Shown here piece after piece: positions 1-9,492 of a stretch of 64,000 nucleotides of DNA. This DNA comes from Bacteroidota bacterium (GTDB taxonomy: Bacteria; Bacteroidota; Bacteroidia; B-17B0; Aurantibacillaceae). Position 1 is the first letter of the stretch. Each line of letters starts with the position of its first letter. The DNA is taken from assembly GCA_016194985.1 (NCBI GenBank), contig JACQAK010000007.1:1-64000 (forward strand), read 5' to 3'. The position numbers were made by a program, and so were the translations under genes. Under the pieces are notes generated by a model. It worked only from the letters and a program-made list of their open reading frames with translations, was not told the origin of the DNA and ran no database searches.

Positions 1-1
1 T

Positions 2-1636
2 ACAGAAGCTTATATGGCAGATGGAACGGGAACGTTATATAAAATAAAAAATTACACGTCCGAAAATTTCAAAATCCTTGATACACTTGTTTCTTTCCCC
101 GACTATAGAACAAGAATTAATACCATTCATGAATCAAACGACAATTTATTTATTGGAACCTCTGATGGATTGAGTATCTATTCGTTCAAGAATAAAACAT
201 ATAAAAACTATACAAAACAACTATTTAGCTTTGGCATTAATGATATCGAATATTACAATAACAAAACTTACCTTGCCCACGAAAACGGGATCACCATTTT
301 TGAAGATTCGGCACTCATCCAGCAAATAGGCGAACAACAATTAACGGCCGTTAAGAAAATCAAATTTTACCAGAACAAAATATGGATTGCTACTTTAGAC
401 GGCTTATTCATTTGTGATAGCAAATTTATACCAATCGTTATTTATAATAAATCAAAAGGATTGCTATCAAACACCATAAACGATATTGTGTTTGAAGGCA
501 ATAATTGCTGTATTTGTAGTGATAAAGGCATTACACTATGCAGTATTGATGATTTGATTAAACAGGAAAGAGTTCCGAATAAATTGTTTATTACTACCAT
601 TGATGCAGAAGGAAAATTATTAGAATTAACAAACAACATATTACAACTTAATAGTTCACAATCCGATGTGATGATCAGTTTTTCCAGTCCCCTGTACGTA
701 AAACCAAACAAGCAATATTACAGATACAAGTATAACAAAGGTCGTTTTAGTATCGAAAACCGACAAATACATTTAACCGCCATTGACGGAGGAACCCATC
801 GATTGGATATCTCCTGCTCCTACGACAACATTAACTGGAGCGAACCTTTTACAATCATCATCAAAAAAGATATTCCATTTAAACAAACCATATGGTTTGC
901 CTTATCCATTGTTATTGGTGCATTGATATTTATTTTAATCATTGTGTTTTTTATTATCCGTAGAGTCCGTATAAAAGCTACACGAAGAGTTCAGGAAGAC
1001 AGACAGGTAAATTTATTAAAGCATCAGGCAATGAACTCATTGATGAGTCCTCACTTTATTTTCAACTCATTAACCTCTATTCAAAATTATATTAATCTGA
1101 ATGATTCCTTAAAAGCCAGTGAATACCTGGCAAAATTCTCCAGACTGATTCGTATGATTATTGAAAAAGCATCTCAAAGTGAAATCCCACTGCATGAGGA
1201 ATTAATCCGACTGAATTATTACCTCGATCTGGAAAGAGAACGCTTCAAAGGCAAATTCGATTTCCATATCGAAGTAGCTCCGGATATTAATACAATGGAT
1301 ATTAAAATACCAAACATGATTATTCAGCCCTATGCCGAAAACTCTATTATTCATGGCATATTACCTAAACATGAGCATGGCGACTTATATATTCGATTCA
1401 AAAAGGAAAATGAAACGACCCTGCTTATTATTATTGAAGATGATGGAATTGGTTTTAATAAAGCCAGAGAAAACACAAAAGCAGGACACAAATCTCTTGG
1501 TACCAAAACCATTGAAAATATTTTAGAATTGAATACCAAACTAACGGGCAAAAATCAGAAAGTTGAAATAATCGACAAATCCGATTTATCTCCCGCTGAA
1601 CAAGGCACCAGAATCACAATTTCTTTGCAAATTTAA
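2..1636 (+). CDS. LytS-type sensor histidine kinase, 5' end outside window
   Basis: The reading frame is open to the first base of the window, so the N-terminus is missing. The visible 544 residues begin with repeats typical of two-component regulator propellers (GTSDGLSIY, WIATLDGLF) and a Y_Y_Y-like domain, which together form a periplasmic sensor. One membrane helix follows at about residues 292-316. The cytoplasmic part belongs to the His_kinase family (PF06580): the phospho-acceptor His lies in PHFIFNSL (about residue 347), the ATPase N box is YAENSIIHG (about 440) and the G box is EDDGIGF (about 474). Such kinases normally signal to LytTR response regulators. None is visible here, so a partner may lie upstream of the window. 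The family call is secure; the stimulus is unknown. Confidence 0.9.
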   Translation, partial: TEAYMADGTGTLYKIKNYTSENFKILDTLVSFPDYRTRINTIHESNDNLFIGTSDGLSIYSFKNKTYKNYTKQLFSFGINDIEYYNNKTYLAHENGITIFEDSALIQQIGEQQLTAVKKIKFYQNKIWIATLDGLFICDSKFIPIVIYNKSKGLLSNTINDIVFEGNNCCICSDKGITLCSIDDLIKQERVPNKLFITTIDAEGKLLELTNNILQLNSSQSDVMISFSSPLYVKPNKQYYRYKYNKGRFSIENRQIHLTAIDGGTHRLDISCSYDNINWSEPFTIIIKKDIPFKQTIWFALSIVIGALIFILIIVFFIIRRVRIKATRRVQEDRQVNLLKHQAMNSLMSPHFIFNSLTSIQNYINLNDSLKASEYLAKFSRLIRMIIEKASQSEIPLHEELIRLNYYLDLERERFKGKFDFHIEVAPDINTMDIKIPNMIIQPYAENSIIHGILPKHEHGDLYIRFKKENETTLLIIIEDDGIGFNKARENTKAGHKSLGTKTIENILELNTKLTGKNQKVEIIDKSDLSPAEQGTRITISLQI

Positions 1637-1676
1637 TACATAACAAACACTTGAATAATTAGAACCATATTTTTAC

Positions 1677-2678
1677 TTGATTACCAGACGCTACATATTT
1701 TTACTCCTCTTAAGTACATTTTTGAACTGCGCTTATGCACAAACAAAATCGCTTAATATTTTATCTGATACAACCATTATTTGTGCAGGAGACTCCTTTT
1801 TAATCAAATTTTCGGAAGAACAGGTTAGTAAAACAGCTACTTATAACTGGCAAACACCAAAAGCTATTATTGTTCATGCCAAACAACTTTACATCAAGCA
1901 TAAGGGATTATACATCGTAAAAATTTACGACGGAAAAAAATTATTAATAGACACCACATATTTAAAATTAAACGACAGACCAAAAATAAAAATTCGGGAT
2001 ACTGTTATTTGCGGCAGTCCAATCATTGTTTCTGCCAAAAACAAAGCCTATAAATATGTATGGAGTACCGGAGAAAATACAGACCAGATAAAAATAGAAA
2101 AACCGGGAACTTATTGGGTGAAAGCCAATAATAAAAACTGTGCCTTTACTGATACATTCAAAGTAAGCTCCGCCAATGCTGCCATACCTAACTTCAGTAA
2201 AGAATTATTGATTTGTGAAAATGAAACAAACCGTACGTTATCCGTAAGAGCACCGGCCGATGTAAAATTATATTGGAACACAGGTGCCAATACCCCAAGC
2301 ATTTATGCTACAAAAGAAGGTATTTATTGGGTAAAAAGCACATCAAAGAATTGTGGTATTAAAACCGACAGTGTTATTGTAAAATATAAAAACTGCGATT
2401 GCGATATCTATATCCCTAATAGTTTTACCCCAAATGATGACGACCGAAATGATACATTCTCCCCAACTTTTCAATGCGACTACAACTATTTTTTATTAAC
2501 CATTTTTGACCGGTGGGGAAATATGGTCTACACATCCAATAATATTATGGGAAAATGGGACGGGAAATTTAAAGGAAATCCTTGTCCGGATGACGTGTAT
2601 ATCTACCATCTGGAAGCCATTCAAAAAACTACTGATAAAAAAGTAACGCGCAACGGACATATATCTCTTTTCAGATGA
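1677..2678 (+). CDS. T9SS type B secreted protein (gliding motility-associated C-terminal domain)
   Basis: This 333-residue exported protein starts at a TTG codon, which is the only start that gives a clean signal peptide (residues 1-21, ending at AYAQ). The middle holds repeated Ig-like/PKD-like segments of the type YVWSTGENT ... GTYWVKA, which occur twice. The last ~90 residues are the gliding-motility-associated C-terminal domain: YIPNSFTPNDDDRNDTF, then FDRWGNMVY, WDGKF and YIYHLEA, ending NGHISLFR. That domain directs secretion and surface attachment by the type IX system. The stop codon overlaps the start of the next gene (ATGA), so the two are probably co-translated. The specific ligand or role is not evident. 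Confidence 0.88.
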   Translation: MITRRYIFLLLLSTFLNCAYAQTKSLNILSDTTIICAGDSFLIKFSEEQVSKTATYNWQTPKAIIVHAKQLYIKHKGLYIVKIYDGKKLLIDTTYLKLNDRPKIKIRDTVICGSPIIVSAKNKAYKYVWSTGENTDQIKIEKPGTYWVKANNKNCAFTDTFKVSSANAAIPNFSKELLICENETNRTLSVRAPADVKLYWNTGANTPSIYATKEGIYWVKSTSKNCGIKTDSVIVKYKNCDCDIYIPNSFTPNDDDRNDTFSPTFQCDYNYFLLTIFDRWGNMVYTSNNIMGKWDGKFKGNPCPDDVYIYHLEAIQKTTDKKVTRNGHISLFR

Positions 2679-3895
2679 GGCAATTGTACCATATAAAATT
2701 ACTTGTATTTATAGGTGTTGTAGTGGTACGATCCTTAAAAGCACAAGACGATCTGGTTCAAATACGCCCATTCGGAACAAATCCGGGGAACCTAAAACTC
2801 ATGTTCTATGATCCGGGAAATATTACAGAAAAAGCTCCATTAGTGGTTGTTTTACATGGTTGCACACAAATGGCAAAATCCTGCGCAGAACAATCCGGCT
2901 GGAACAAACTGGCCAAACTTCATCAATTTTACGTTTTATACCCCGAACAAATCATCATCAATAATCCCGAAAATTGCTTCAACTGGTATAGAGCCGCCGA
3001 TCAAAGCAGAGATAAAGGCGAACCGGCTTCTATCATGCAAATGATCACGTACCTGAAAAAAAACAAGACCATCGATTCTACCAGAATATACATCATTGGT
3101 TTATCTGCAGGAGGCGCTATGAGCAGTATCATGATGGCCGTATTTCCGGAAGTGTTTGACAAAGGCGGCGTTATGGCCGGTGGCCCTTACAAATCAACCG
3201 AATCGGTTATCAAAGCAGGAACATCCATGCTGGGAATGATCTCAAAATCACCGGAAGATTGGGGTGATCTGGTACGTCAGCAAAATCCCGGTTATAAAGG
3301 CTCTTATCCCGAACTCGTTGTTTTTCATGGAGGTATAGATCCTGTAGTAAGCACCAACAACTCTAACCAATTAATTAAACAATGGACCAATATTCATCAT
3401 GCCGATTACGAAGAAGATGAACATTATGAGCATTTCAGAAATCAGGAAGATATAGAAGCTACCATTTATAAAAATCAACAAAATCAGGAAATAGTAAGAT
3501 ACTATCGCGTAAGAGGTATTGGCCATGCCCTACCCGTAGATACAGGCAAATGCCCTACCCAGGGTGGCAAAACCGGATTGTTTTCCATCAATAAAGGATT
3601 TCATAGCGCCTTTTGGGCAGCAGAATTTTTTGGGATTATCAAACAACCTTACACTATATCCGGAGCTACCACTGTAAAACCACAATCAACGCACCTTTCC
3701 TACTCTGTTCCTATGCATGAAGGATCAAAATACCTGTGGAATATGCCAGCCGGAATGTGGATAACCAATGGAAAACACACCAATTCAATTACAGTAGATG
3801 TAGATTACCAAAGCGGCTATATAGAAGTTACAGAAACTGATGCAAATGGCTGTCAACTAGAACCTTGCAAATTATGGGTCGAAGTAAAGGAATAG
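2675..3895 (+). CDS. secreted PHB depolymerase-family esterase with C-terminal PKD-like domain
   Basis: This 406-residue protein has a signal peptide (about 1-23, ending LKAQ) and an esterase/PHB depolymerase alpha/beta-hydrolase domain. The oxyanion region is VVLHGCTQ. The nucleophile is in GLSAGG (about Ser144), the acid in HGGIDPVV (about Asp222) and the base in GIGHALPVD (about His284). Relatives include feruloyl and acetyl xylan esterases (CE1-like) as well as polyhydroxybutyrate depolymerases, so the substrate cannot be fixed. From about residue 325 a PKD/Ig-like module follows (SYSVPMHEGSKYLWNMP ... EVTETDANGC). No T9SS sorting tail is visible, unlike its coupled upstream neighbour, so it may be periplasmic. 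Confidence 0.85.
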   Translation: MRQLYHIKLLVFIGVVVVRSLKAQDDLVQIRPFGTNPGNLKLMFYDPGNITEKAPLVVVLHGCTQMAKSCAEQSGWNKLAKLHQFYVLYPEQIIINNPENCFNWYRAADQSRDKGEPASIMQMITYLKKNKTIDSTRIYIIGLSAGGAMSSIMMAVFPEVFDKGGVMAGGPYKSTESVIKAGTSMLGMISKSPEDWGDLVRQQNPGYKGSYPELVVFHGGIDPVVSTNNSNQLIKQWTNIHHADYEEDEHYEHFRNQEDIEATIYKNQQNQEIVRYYRVRGIGHALPVDTGKCPTQGGKTGLFSINKGFHSAFWAAEFFGIIKQPYTISGATTVKPQSTHLSYSVPMHEGSKYLWNMPAGMWITNGKHTNSITVDVDYQSGYIEVTETDANGCQLEPCKLWVEVKE

Positions 3896-3956
3896 CTTAA
3901 AAAGATTTCATTTTCTAATAAAAACCTCCTAAATTCACTACTTTTAAACTATTTAG

Positions 3957-4829
3957 GTGACTTTAAAGAAAATATTTTTTTTCCCTTTTGCTGTAATTTA
4001 TGGCATCATCACCTCGCTGCGCAATTTTTTATACGATTGGAAAATCTTAAAATCAAAATCATTTGATGTTCATACTATTTGTGTGGGAAATTTAGCTGTT
4101 GGCGGAACCGGTAAAACACCACATGTAGAGTATCTTATAAAATTATTGAAAAACGATGTTAAAATTGCCACACTAAGCCGAGGCTATAAACGAAAAACAT
4201 CCGGCTTTATTCACGCCACACAATCAAGTACTGCTTTAGACATTGGAGATGAACCCCTACAGTATAAAACTAAAAATCCCGAATTAGATGTATGTGTGGA
4301 TGCCGATAGAGTAAATGGCGTTAAGAAAATTTTAGAATTTCCTGAACCTCCAAAGGTTATCCTGTTGGATGATGCCTTTCAACACCGCGCACTGAATTGT
4401 GAATTAAAAATAGTAGTCAGCGAATACTCTAATTTATTCCTTCATGATTGCATGATGCCTTCTGGATATCTGCGGGAATCTAAAAAAGGCATAAACAGGG
4501 CAGACATTATCATTGTAAGTAAAACTCCCGAAAGAACCACGGCTGTTGAAATAAGAAACGTTATCAAAGATTTAAAACCTTTAGCGCACCAACAATTATT
4601 CTTTACCTGGCTTAAGTACGGAGAATTGACTGGCTTTCAAAATCCTACGGAAACAATAGATACCCTCAACGAATTATTTCGTTACCGGATTGTGGTTTTT
4701 ACAGGTATTGGTAATCCTTCGCCAATGATCACTTATTTAAAAGAATACGCATCAGACGTTAAACACATGCAGTATCCTGATCACCATCAGTTTACTGTTC
4801 AAGACATTACAGATATTAAACTATGTTAG
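3957..4829 (+). CDS. lpxK: tetraacyldisaccharide 4'-kinase LpxK, C-terminally truncated
   Basis: LpxK phosphorylates the lipid A disaccharide precursor at the inner membrane. The start is a GTG, giving the hydrophobic N-terminal helix MTLKKIFFFPFAVIYGIITS. The P-loop VGGTGKTPHVEY lies at about residues 48-58 and the conserved LLDDAFQHR at about 140. The protein stops at 290 residues, just after the conserved DHHQFT segment. Bacteroidota LpxK proteins usually run about 340-380 residues and continue with a TTEKDAMRL-type stretch, which is absent. The stop codon overlaps the start of punA. Either the gene is naturally decayed, or a segment of roughly 150 or more bases has been lost here in life or in assembly. 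LpxK is normally essential, so activity of this version is doubtful. Confidence 0.85.
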   Translation: MTLKKIFFFPFAVIYGIITSLRNFLYDWKILKSKSFDVHTICVGNLAVGGTGKTPHVEYLIKLLKNDVKIATLSRGYKRKTSGFIHATQSSTALDIGDEPLQYKTKNPELDVCVDADRVNGVKKILEFPEPPKVILLDDAFQHRALNCELKIVVSEYSNLFLHDCMMPSGYLRESKKGINRADIIIVSKTPERTTAVEIRNVIKDLKPLAHQQLFFTWLKYGELTGFQNPTETIDTLNELFRYRIVVFTGIGNPSPMITYLKEYASDVKHMQYPDHHQFTVQDITDIKLC

Positions 4830-5638
4830 AACAAATAAATTTTACCACAAAAAGTATTCTTGAAAAAACAAACAACTTCAAACCGGAAGTTGGTATCATC
4901 TTAGGAACAGGATTAGGCGGATTAGTAAAAGAAATAAGTGCTGAATTTGTTATTCCATATGAACAAATACCCAATTTCCCTGTAAGTACAGTGGAAGGCC
5001 ACAGTGGCAAATTAATCTTCGGAGAATTAGGAGGCAAAAAAGTAATGGCCATGCAGGGACGTTTTCATTTTTATGAAGGTTACACCATGCAACAAATTAC
5101 CTTTCCTGTTCGTGTGATGAAAGCCCTTGGCATACACACAGTATGCGTTTCGAATGCCAGTGGCGGTATGAATCCTGATTTTGAAATTGGAGAGATCATG
5201 ATCATCAACGATCATATTAATTTATTCCCGACAAATCCATTAATCGGCAAAAATTATCCCGAGCTGGGGCCTCGCTTCCCCGACATGAGCGAGCCATATG
5301 ACAAAAAATTAATTGCTAATGCATTAAACATTGCCAAAGCCAACAACATAAAAGTAAGTCAGGGCTGTTATGCCGGCTTAACAGGTCCTTGCTTCGAAAC
5401 ACCTGCCGAATACCGGTATATTGGTCGAATTGGAGCAGATGCCGTAGGTATGAGTACGGTGCCCGAAGTTATTGTTGCCAAACATGGCGGTATGCGTGTA
5501 TTTGGTGTAAGTATTGTTACCGACCTGGGAGTAGAAGGGAAAATTATTGAAGTTACTCACGAAGAAGTACAACATATTGCGGCAGCCGCTGAACCAAAAA
5601 TGAGTTTTATTGTTAAGGAAGTTATTAGAACAATGTAA
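4823..5638 (+). CDS. punA: purine-nucleoside phosphorylase
   Basis: This 271-residue protein matches the full length of trimeric PNP-I enzymes, which cleave purine nucleosides with phosphate in purine salvage. Visible motifs are GIILGTGLGGL near the N-terminus (phosphate site), GRFHFYEGYTMQQITFPVRV, VSNASGGMN, TGPCFETPAEYR (purine-binding Glu) and GADAVGMSTVPEVIVA. The ATG start overlaps the last bases of lpxK by seven nucleotides. In Bacteroidota these two genes are commonly neighbours, so the pairing is expected even though the overlap is odd. Confidence 0.94.
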   Translation: MLEQINFTTKSILEKTNNFKPEVGIILGTGLGGLVKEISAEFVIPYEQIPNFPVSTVEGHSGKLIFGELGGKKVMAMQGRFHFYEGYTMQQITFPVRVMKALGIHTVCVSNASGGMNPDFEIGEIMIINDHINLFPTNPLIGKNYPELGPRFPDMSEPYDKKLIANALNIAKANNIKVSQGCYAGLTGPCFETPAEYRYIGRIGADAVGMSTVPEVIVAKHGGMRVFGVSIVTDLGVEGKIIEVTHEEVQHIAAAAEPKMSFIVKEVIRTM

Positions 5639-5655
5639 TAATAACGAATAGATTA

Positions 5656-5698
5656 CGAATTGATGAATCTATGTATGCAGCAACGATTCTTCAATTCG
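5656..5698. repeat. hairpin after punA
   Basis: A 14-base arm (5656-5669) is complementary to 5685-5698 with one mismatch and a 15-base loop. No T-run follows, so it is not a standard terminator. It sits in the 96-base gap between punA and the S46 peptidase and may stabilise the 3' end of the lpxK-punA transcript. Confidence 0.5.
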
Positions 5699-5734
5699 CG
5701 TTAAGATTCGCAATCATAAATATAAAACCAACCT

Positions 5735-7686
5735 ATGAAACAAACACTTTTAGCATTAACTCTGATTATCTCTTTAGTAAGTAAAGCAGATGAAGGTATG
5801 TGGTTACCACAGCTTTTAAATGCCATGAACATCAAAGACATGAAAAAGAACGGCTTGAAATTAACAGCCGAACAAATCTATAGTGTTAATAAATCAAGCT
5901 TAAAAGATGCCATCGTTCAGTTTGGTGGAGGCTGCACAGCCGAAATTGTTTCCAATCAGGGATTGATCTTAACTAACCACCATTGTGGTTATTCTTCTAT
6001 TGCATACCACAGTACCGTTGAAAAAGATTATCTCACCAAAGGCTTCTGGGCAATGAATAAAAATGAGGAAGTATACACTCCTAATTTAACCGCCACAATT
6101 ATTCAGCGTATTGAAGACGTAACAGCAAAAGTATTAAATGGAATTACCTCAACAAGTACCGAAGCAAAAAAAGATTCTATTATCAAAGCAAACATTAAAC
6201 AACTGGAAAAAGAAGCCGTAGCCGGAACTCACTACGAATCGTTTATTCGTCCGTTCTTTTATGGTAACGAATACTATTTATTTGTTGTAGAAACATTTAA
6301 AGATGTACGTATGGTTGGAGCCCCTCCTTCTGCCATTGGTAAATTTGGAGGAGAAACAGACAACTGGATGTGGCCACGTCATAATGCCGATTTCTCTGTA
6401 TTCAGAATTTATGCCAATAAAGACAATAAGCCTGCAGAATATAGCAAAGACAATGTTCCCTATACACCAAAACATGTAATTCCTATTAATTTAAAAGGAT
6501 ATAAAGAGGGTGATTTTACAATGGGATGGGTGAAATGAACGGCCTCAAAAAATATGATGCTGTAGCTAAAAAACAATTATTCGAACAACAATTTAACGAA
6601 TCCATTAGTGCAGATCCTGCAAAAAAAGAGAAATACGGAAATCTATTTCCCCAATTCAAGAAAGTATATAACGAGTATAAAGTACTTAATAAACAAGTAG
6701 ATTATTATAGCGAATGCTTAATGGCTATTGAAGCCTTTACGTATGCCAGAAGCTACAACAATCTTCTCACCGAACTAAAGAAAAAACAAAAAGGCCTTAC
6801 AAATACATACGAAACAATGTCTGCCGAATTTAAAAAATTAGGGTTCTATAAAGGGTATAATAAGCCAACCGATATTAAAATTTGTGAAGCCATGTTAACC
6901 GAATACATTAAGGGAGTGCCATCTAATAACAGACCTTATGTATTAGACTCTTTTATTGTAGCCAATAGCAATGATGCAAAAAAAATGACGGATTTCTTAT
7001 TTTCAAATACCAATTTTGTTGATAAAGACAAGTCAGAAACGATGTTGAATGATCTTGAAAAATATACCAATCTGTATGAAAGAGATCCTGTATTCTACAT
7101 TACCAATGCCATCGTTAAATACTATTCCACATCAGTATTCCCGCAATTTCAATATGATGAACGCGAGATAAATGAATTAGAAAAATTATATATACAAGGA
7201 CAAAAAGAAATCTTTAAAGACAAGAAATTTTATCCTGACGCCAATTCAACCTTACGAGTAGCTTATGGTAAAGTGAACAGCTATAAACCAAAAGATGGCG
7301 TGCAGTATAATTACTACACCACATTAGACGGTATCATGGAAAAATACATTCCTAAAGATGAAGAATTTGATGTTCCGGAAAAATTAATAGACCTGTATAA
7401 AAAGAAAGATTATGGACCCTATGCCAACAAAGATGGCAAACTACCGGTGGCTTTTACCGCCAGCAATCATACCACAGGAGGAAATAGCGGCAGCCCTGTA
7501 TTTAACAGCAAAGGAGAATTAATAGGCACCAACTTCGATAGAAACTGGGAAGGAACCATGAGCGACATTATGTATAATCCTAATCAATGCCGAAACATTG
7601 TATTGGATGTACGTTACACTCTGTTTGTGATTGATAAATTTGCCGGAGCCGGCTATTTATTGGATGAGATGAAACTGATAAAGTAA
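5735..7686 (+). pseudogene. S46 dipeptidyl-peptidase (DPP11-like), disrupted by internal deletion and frameshift
   Basis: Two successive reading frames, 5735-6538 (267 residues) and 6526-7686 (386 residues), together cover an S46 serine peptidase. These are periplasmic enzymes that take dipeptides from the N-terminus of oligopeptides. The first part has a signal peptide, the catalytic His region TNHHCGYSS (about 80) and the catalytic Asp in NADFSVFRIY (about 219). The second part has the catalytic Ser in GGNSGSPV (about 320). Eighteen residues after that Ser is Arg in NFDRNWE, the position that is Arg in Asp/Glu-specific DPP11 and Gly in DPP7. At 6521-6530 the sequence jumps from KEGDFTM, normally followed by a GFPG-type segment, straight to GEMNGLKKYDAV. 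About 60 residues are missing and the frame shifts. The intact protein would be about 710-720 residues. This is either true decay or an assembly gap. Confidence 0.85.
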
Positions 7687-7718
7687 CTTATACAAGACTT
7701 TTTTACCGGCAGTTTCCC

Positions 7719-7751
7719 TTGATTATTTTACTATTTTAGTAAAATAATCAA
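7719..7751. promoter_or_regulatory. perfect 15-bp palindrome directly before a lipoprotein gene
   Basis: The arms at 7719-7733 and 7737-7751 are perfectly complementary over 15 bases around a 3-base loop, and the right arm ends six bases before the ATG at 7758. The palindrome contains a TATTTTAG stretch resembling a variant -7 element. It could be an operator, or a terminator-like hairpin of the upstream peptidase gene. There is no GC-rich stem, so a classical intrinsic terminator is less likely. Confidence 0.5.
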
Positions 7752-7757
7752 TTCATT

Positions 7758-8321
7758 ATGAAAAAAATTGCACTATTAATTTTTACAACACTTGTAGTTT
7801 TTGCCTGTATAAGGAAACAAAATCTAGTGGAACCCAAAGGAACTCTGGCAGAATATGCCGAACACTGCTACAATGGTGTGTTGGACGGAGATGAAATAAG
7901 TATCGATTGCGGTGGAGAATGTGGTCCCTGTAATTTCGCAACACCATCTTGCTCTCCGGGAACAAATAAACTAAAAATCGGATCTTCCACATATACTCTT
8001 ACAGGCTACAGTTGCGGAGCACCAAACAGTGATTTTGTAATGGATGCTAATTACTCCAATGGATCTGTAACCATTGAAATCGGTGCATCGGCACCAGATA
8101 TGTCAGTAGCATACAATGTTGTAAATACTAGTATACCCGGCACAAACGAAGCCAGTGTTCGTTGTACTACAGGATCGTTAGGTACACTGGCTCTAAATTC
8201 AGGTAGTGTTTTCTTTTCACAAACTAACGGAAAATATACAGCAACAATATGCGGAGGTTCTGCCTACTCTTTTGTTACAACAAACACATATACAATTACC
8301 GGAAACTTTAGCTGCCCTTAA
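7758..8321 (+). CDS. small outer-membrane lipoprotein with Cys-rich CxNGxxD...DCGG motif
   Basis: This 187-residue protein has a lipoprotein signal ending LVVFAC, with the lipidated Cys at position 17. Right after it comes the CxNGxxDGDE...DCGGECGPC pattern. That pattern is frequent near the N-terminus of surface proteins in Bacteroidota and has six Cys that may form disulfides or a small fold. The remainder is a beta-rich, Ser/Thr/Gly-rich domain with further Cys (ATPSCSPGT, GYSCGAP, VRCTTG, ATICGG). I do not recognise a function. It is followed 37 bases later by another exported protein, so the two may form a unit. Confidence 0.72.
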   Translation: MKKIALLIFTTLVVFACIRKQNLVEPKGTLAEYAEHCYNGVLDGDEISIDCGGECGPCNFATPSCSPGTNKLKIGSSTYTLTGYSCGAPNSDFVMDANYSNGSVTIEIGASAPDMSVAYNVVNTSIPGTNEASVRCTTGSLGTLALNSGSVFFSQTNGKYTATICGGSAYSFVTTNTYTITGNFSCP

Positions 8322-8358
8322 TTTTTTAAATTATTATATCATTAAATTATTCTTTCAA

Positions 8359-9297
8359 ATGAAAAAACTACTAGTATATATTCTTCTTCTTTCTTCACTG
8401 GTTTCTGTTGCACAAACATCGAGCTACACCATTACAAAAGAAAACACTGATATCAAATGCATTTACGGAAAAATCTCACTTTTAGAAGCGTTAATTTCAA
8501 CATCAAGAATGAGTCTTTCTACGGGCCTTGGAACAAGAATGTATTTTAATGGAATTTACGTATCCACAAATTATGACTTTCATTATGCAGATAATTTGGC
8601 AGAAGCCAGTTCCTCTGAAAATATAAGGGGAAATTCAGTATATGCGCGTCAAAAATCCAGAAATGCAGATATAATGGCCGGATATTTTTTCCAAAAAGAT
8701 ACAGAAGGGAAAGTCCGGATCAACTTACATTCAGGTTCAAAAACAACTTATTACACAATGGTAGACGCTCATTATAATAAAATATTTGGTGCACAAATTG
8801 GTTTTAAAAACGGGTTTAGTTATATGACAATTCCTCAGGGAGTAACTGTAAGTAATTACTATAATGAAAGTGCAGGTACGTTTGCTGCAGACGCAGGCAT
8901 GACAACTATTATGAAATATTCGTGGTTAACCATCGGAGGAACTTTTGGCAAAACAGTGGATGTTGATGCAAATTTCACTCAATATGGTTCAAAAGGAGCC
9001 CATTATATGAAAAGATTTTATGCCAATGCGATTATTGCCGTTAAATCGCAATTAGAAGATGTGTATTTTACAGAAAACTATGGTTCAAGTAATGAACTGG
9101 TAAAACGGTACGTTTTAAACGGGAATGTTGACATGTCGAGATTTGGATTTTGTATTGGAGCTGAAACATTTTCTTTGAAAAAATTCGGCATGATTACAAG
9201 TTTAGAAGCCGGAATGATGCCTGGCGTAAAAACCAAAATAACCAATAACATTTTTATTGGGTTTAAAGTTGGATTAGTTATTGGAAGTACATTATAA
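8359..9297 (+). CDS. secreted protein of unknown function, beta-rich
   Basis: I place the start at the ATG at 8359 (312 residues). The frame is open from 8206, but that upstream part overlaps the lipoprotein gene, and 8359 begins a clean signal peptide (MKKLLVYILLLSSLVSVAQ). The mature part has alternating aromatic/hydrophobic segments (YFNGIYVSTNYDFHYAD, KIFGAQIGFKNGF, MITSLEAGMMPGVKT, NNIFIGFKVGLVIG), consistent with an outer-membrane beta-barrel or a T9SS/PorP-like fold. No T9SS sorting domain is visible. The function is unknown. Confidence 0.65.
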   Translation: MKKLLVYILLLSSLVSVAQTSSYTITKENTDIKCIYGKISLLEALISTSRMSLSTGLGTRMYFNGIYVSTNYDFHYADNLAEASSSENIRGNSVYARQKSRNADIMAGYFFQKDTEGKVRINLHSGSKTTYYTMVDAHYNKIFGAQIGFKNGFSYMTIPQGVTVSNYYNESAGTFAADAGMTTIMKYSWLTIGGTFGKTVDVDANFTQYGSKGAHYMKRFYANAIIAVKSQLEDVYFTENYGSSNELVKRYVLNGNVDMSRFGFCIGAETFSLKKFGMITSLEAGMMPGVKTKITNNIFIGFKVGLVIGSTL

Positions 9298-9455
9298 TTA
9301 CATCCAAACTTTTTATTCCCATCAAAACGATATCAGTTTTTCGCCAGTATTCCGATTTAATTTGTTGCATTATAAAGGTCGATTGTTTTGTCATATAACT
9401 TATCCCGTCTGTTTTTTAATACTTTTTACGTAATAGGCAATGATAGAGCTCCCAA

Positions 9456-9488
9456 TTGCCATTAAATCCGAAGAAAATTGTATCTTTG
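9456..9488 (+). promoter_or_regulatory. Bacteroidota-type promoter of mtaB
   Basis: TATCTTTG at 9481-9488 matches the Bacteroidota -7 consensus TAnnTTTG exactly. A TTG at 9456-9458, 22 bases upstream, is a candidate -33 element, slightly further away than usual. The ATG of mtaB begins only four bases after the -7 box, so the message should have almost no leader. Confidence 0.6.
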
Positions 9489-9492
9489 CCCC

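Noticed and set aside
8206-8358. 51-residue N-terminal extension of the secreted protein at 8359
   Set aside because: The extension overlaps the end of the lipoprotein gene in another frame, and the signal peptide begins at 8359.
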